64,000 nt of DNA from an uncultured Lachnospiraceae bacterium (lineage in GTDB: Bacteria > Bacillota > Clostridia > Lachnospirales > Lachnospiraceae): contig CAJTSL010000018.1 in the NCBI GenBank assembly GCA_910578845.1, positions 1 to 64,000 on the forward strand, given 5' to 3'. Below, one piece after another: positions 62,060-64,000 of this stretch. The position numbers and the translations under genes are program-made. The first letter of the stretch is position 1, and each line of letters starts with the position of its first letter. A model generated the notes under the pieces. The model was not told the origin of the DNA. It ran no database searches and saw nothing but the letters and a program-made list of their open reading frames with translations.

Positions 62060-63133
62060 TTAATGTAATTGTCGGTGTATTTTCCGTAAGATCTGGAAAA
62101 TATGCGGGTTGAATTTCTTCCCGGCATCTTCTTCCATCATAGACAACGCCTTTTCAATATGGAAAGAATCCCTGTAAACCCGGCTTTCCGTCATCGCACA
62201 ATACGTACTGGCTACCGAAACGATCTGCGCCGATAAAGGAATCTCATCCTCCTTCTTCCCACACGGATAGCCACTTCCATCCCAGTTCTCATGATGGAAA
62301 TGCGCTATATCAATAGACATCTGTAAGAAGTCGTTATAATCTCCTGTACCCTTGATGTCCTGTAAAATCCTTGCCCCGGCTGCGGCATGCGTCCTAATCA
62401 CTTCCAGTTCCTCTGGCAAAAGAGACTCTTTCTTCTGCAAAAGTTCCGTCGGGATCGCCACATTGCCCAAATCACATAATGGCGCGGCAAGTTCAATCGT
62501 ATCTATGTAAGCATCTGAAATCAGATGGCTATACTCTGCCGATAACTGCATCGCTTCCGCAAGAATGCGGCAATTATAGCACAAACGCTCCATATGGTTA
62601 TCATCATAACAGGCGTTTTCTCTCGCTACACGAAGCAGCGCATAGAGCACCTTCTTCTTCTCCATTTCCAATTGGTGAAGCTGTTCGCTCACGGATGTCT
62701 GTAACCGCCTGTTCATTTCCATCATTTCTTTATTCGTCTCATAGAACTTCAGATGAAGGCGCAGCCTTGCCTTAACGACTTTGGGTATAAACGGTTTGGT
62801 AATATAGTCTTCGCCTCCAAGATCAAACCCCCTTACAATATCCGCCGGGTCATCATATGCGGAAATAAAAATAATCGGAATGTCCCTTGTATCAGCATTT
62901 TCCTTCATCAGCTTACAAAATTCATATCCATCCATTTCCGGCATTGCAATATCCAGAATGATTAGCTGCGGGCGGATCCTGTCTACAATCTTAAGCGCCT
63001 GTATGCCATTTTCTGTCAGGACCGGCTGATACCCCATTTCCTGGATGATGTCCCGCAGAACGAACCGGTTAGCATCTACATCATCCACTATCAGAATCTT
63101 TGCAGTCTCTTTTGTTCCTAATTCCTGTGCCAT
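62060..63133 (-). CDS. Response regulator with degenerate HD-GYP domain
   Basis: The receiver (ILIVDDVDANR, phospho-acceptor Asp61 in LIILDIAMPEMDGY, K113) is followed by a coiled linker and an HD-GYP fold. HD-GYP enzymes cut cyclic di-GMP. Retained are H180, H249 and HHENWDGSGYP (280-290). The central HD is CD (220-221) with N in place of the usual K, and the last metal Asp is lost (VASTYCAMTESRVYR). It is likely an inactive effector or a binder. It is the first gene of the phosphorelay operon. Confidence 0.9.
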   Translation of the reverse strand: MAQELGTKETAKILIVDDVDANRFVLRDIIQEMGYQPVLTENGIQALKIVDRIRPQLIILDIAMPEMDGYEFCKLMKENADTRDIPIIFISAYDDPADIVRGFDLGGEDYITKPFIPKVVKARLRLHLKFYETNKEMMEMNRRLQTSVSEQLHQLEMEKKKVLYALLRVARENACYDDNHMERLCYNCRILAEAMQLSAEYSHLISDAYIDTIELAAPLCDLGNVAIPTELLQKKESLLPEELEVIRTHAAAGARILQDIKGTGDYNDFLQMSIDIAHFHHENWDGSGYPCGKKEDEIPLSAQIVSVASTYCAMTESRVYRDSFHIEKALSMMEEDAGKKFNPHIFQILRKIHRQLH

Positions 63134-63207
63134 GCTCCCTCTCCCTATCGTTTTATTCTCTTACCCAATCCTCTCCCTGTATCCGGTCAGTTCTCAAACT
63201 GCTAATG

Positions 63208-63241
63208 TAAAAGGCTGAACCTCAATTGATTCAGCCTTTTT
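63208..63241 (-). terminator. Terminator of the phosphofructokinase gene
   Basis: AAAGGCTGAA and TTCAGCCTTT arms with T-runs on both sides form a terminator that works in either direction. It is the likely end of the phosphofructokinase transcript. The remaining 63242-63386 holds nothing I recognise. Confidence 0.8.
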
Positions 63242-63386
63242 CATTTACGTTACTTCTGTATGAATGCCACAACGAATGCCACTCCATTAATGCCATTCCT
63301 GTCACATGGATCATCTATTCTTGCCCGGGTTATGAAAGTTGACCCTAAGCGCAAATTAGCAATTAACAGATCCTTCGTTTTCTAAA

Positions 63387-64000
63387 CTATTTCTTGCGTA
63401 CCAGATGGCGTGGCAGGCCATTTACAAATAACGGCTGTAATTCTCCCATGATAAGCGGTCTTGCGTATTTTTCATAGCCTTCATTCAGGCCTTTATTGTC
63501 TGCCGTAATCCACTCATCGGGCACTTTCCTCTCCACGTTTGCAATCGCATGAATATCATATGCGCTCGTGCCACACTGATAAGGATCGTCGCCGTTGCGA
63601 TCTAACGTAATCATCATGCCAGTCTTGCCTTCTTCAGCCGCCTGCACTGCATCAAACCCAACCTGGAACGCCTCATTGATATCCGTCAGGGAAGCTAAAT
63701 GTGTTGCTGCACGCTGTAATGTTGAAAACTCAATCGCACGAGTCTTTAAACCGGTTTCTTCAGCGATCTTATTAGCCAGCATAACTGCCGTACCGGACAT
63801 CTGCTTATGTCCAAATGCATCTACCGCTACTTCTTTGCCAAGCTCACATACATAGCGTCCGTCCGCGATCTTAACGCCTTCGGATACCGCAATGACAACA
63901 GATGATTTCTCTGCCGCCAGTTTCTTCACATCCTCCACGAACTTGTCCAGATCAAATACTTTTTCCGGTAAATAAATAGCATCCGGCCCGCTACAGTCAT
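63387..64000 (-). CDS. 6-phosphofructokinase, C-terminal part (gene runs off the window)
   Basis: The reading frame is open to the right window edge. DCSGPDAIYLPEKVFDLDKF begins the visible part, followed by VVIAVSEG, DAFGHKQMSGTAVMLANKIA, RAIEFSTLQRAATHLASLTD and the end RPLIMGELQPLF. These match the C-terminal half of phosphofructokinases, most closely the pyrophosphate-dependent or PPi-like group. It transfers phosphate to fructose-6-phosphate in glycolysis. ATP or PPi use depends on a residue in the missing N-terminal part. Confidence 0.88.
   Translation of the reverse strand, partial: DCSGPDAIYLPEKVFDLDKFVEDVKKLAAEKSSVVIAVSEGVKIADGRYVCELGKEVAVDAFGHKQMSGTAVMLANKIAEETGLKTRAIEFSTLQRAATHLASLTDINEAFQVGFDAVQAAEEGKTGMMITLDRNGDDPYQCGTSAYDIHAIANVERKVPDEWITADNKGLNEGYEKYARPLIMGELQPLFVNGLPRHLVRKK

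Overview
The window looks like a chromosomal segment of a gut-type Clostridia, most probably Lachnospiraceae. The evidence is moderate GC content, AddAB instead of RecBCD, J proteins with an HPE motif, a YesMN-controlled sugar ABC transporter locus, a DUF3781 protein, an IS1634-type transposase of the Lachnospiraceae kind, and very strong GGAGG ribosome sites. Nearly all genes lie on the minus strand. No rRNA, tRNA or CRISPR array was seen.

Layout. 0-6 kb: a membrane-tethered J-domain protein, a specialised Hsp70 and a large unknown membrane-anchored protein. 6-18 kb: two MATE exporters, SbcCD, DUF3781, a tyrosine phosphatase, upp, a divergent DHH phosphoesterase, an Rpn-type nuclease and a PfpI-like protein. 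18-26 kb: AddA and AddB. 26-32 kb: a broken orphan flagellin, then the metNIQ methionine transporter with a methionine-rich leader peptide and a terminator in its leader, an IS1634-family element flanked by a 61-bp duplication that contains the metNIQ promoter, and cysK. 33-37 kb: an AT-rich patch with a PASTA protein, a BspA-type leucine-rich repeat protein, a decayed IS3-family element and a response regulator with an altered C-terminus. 38-42 kb: HIT protein, glycogen phosphorylase and a LacI regulator with a candidate self-operator. 42-56 kb: a polysaccharide-use locus made of a lipoprotein, a carbohydrate-binding protein, DUF2264, GH88 unsaturated glycuronyl hydrolase, an ABC importer, a YesM/YesN two-component system and a heparinase II/III-like lyase. 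56-63 kb: a three-gene phosphorelay (response regulator with a degenerate HD-GYP domain, hybrid kinase with HPt, hybrid kinase fused to a whole DegV fatty-acid-binding domain). The right edge cuts a phosphofructokinase.

How the parts work together. In the polysaccharide locus the YesMN pair probably senses an imported sugar and switches on the importer. The lyase would leave unsaturated uronyl ends, and GH88 would remove them after import. cysK and metNIQ were neighbours before the IS entered, forming a small sulfur amino-acid cluster. The most novel items are the DegV-fused kinase operon, the Met-leader attenuator, the IS duplication that copied a promoter, and a 208-bp fold-back element whose ends supply the stop codons of two unrelated genes.
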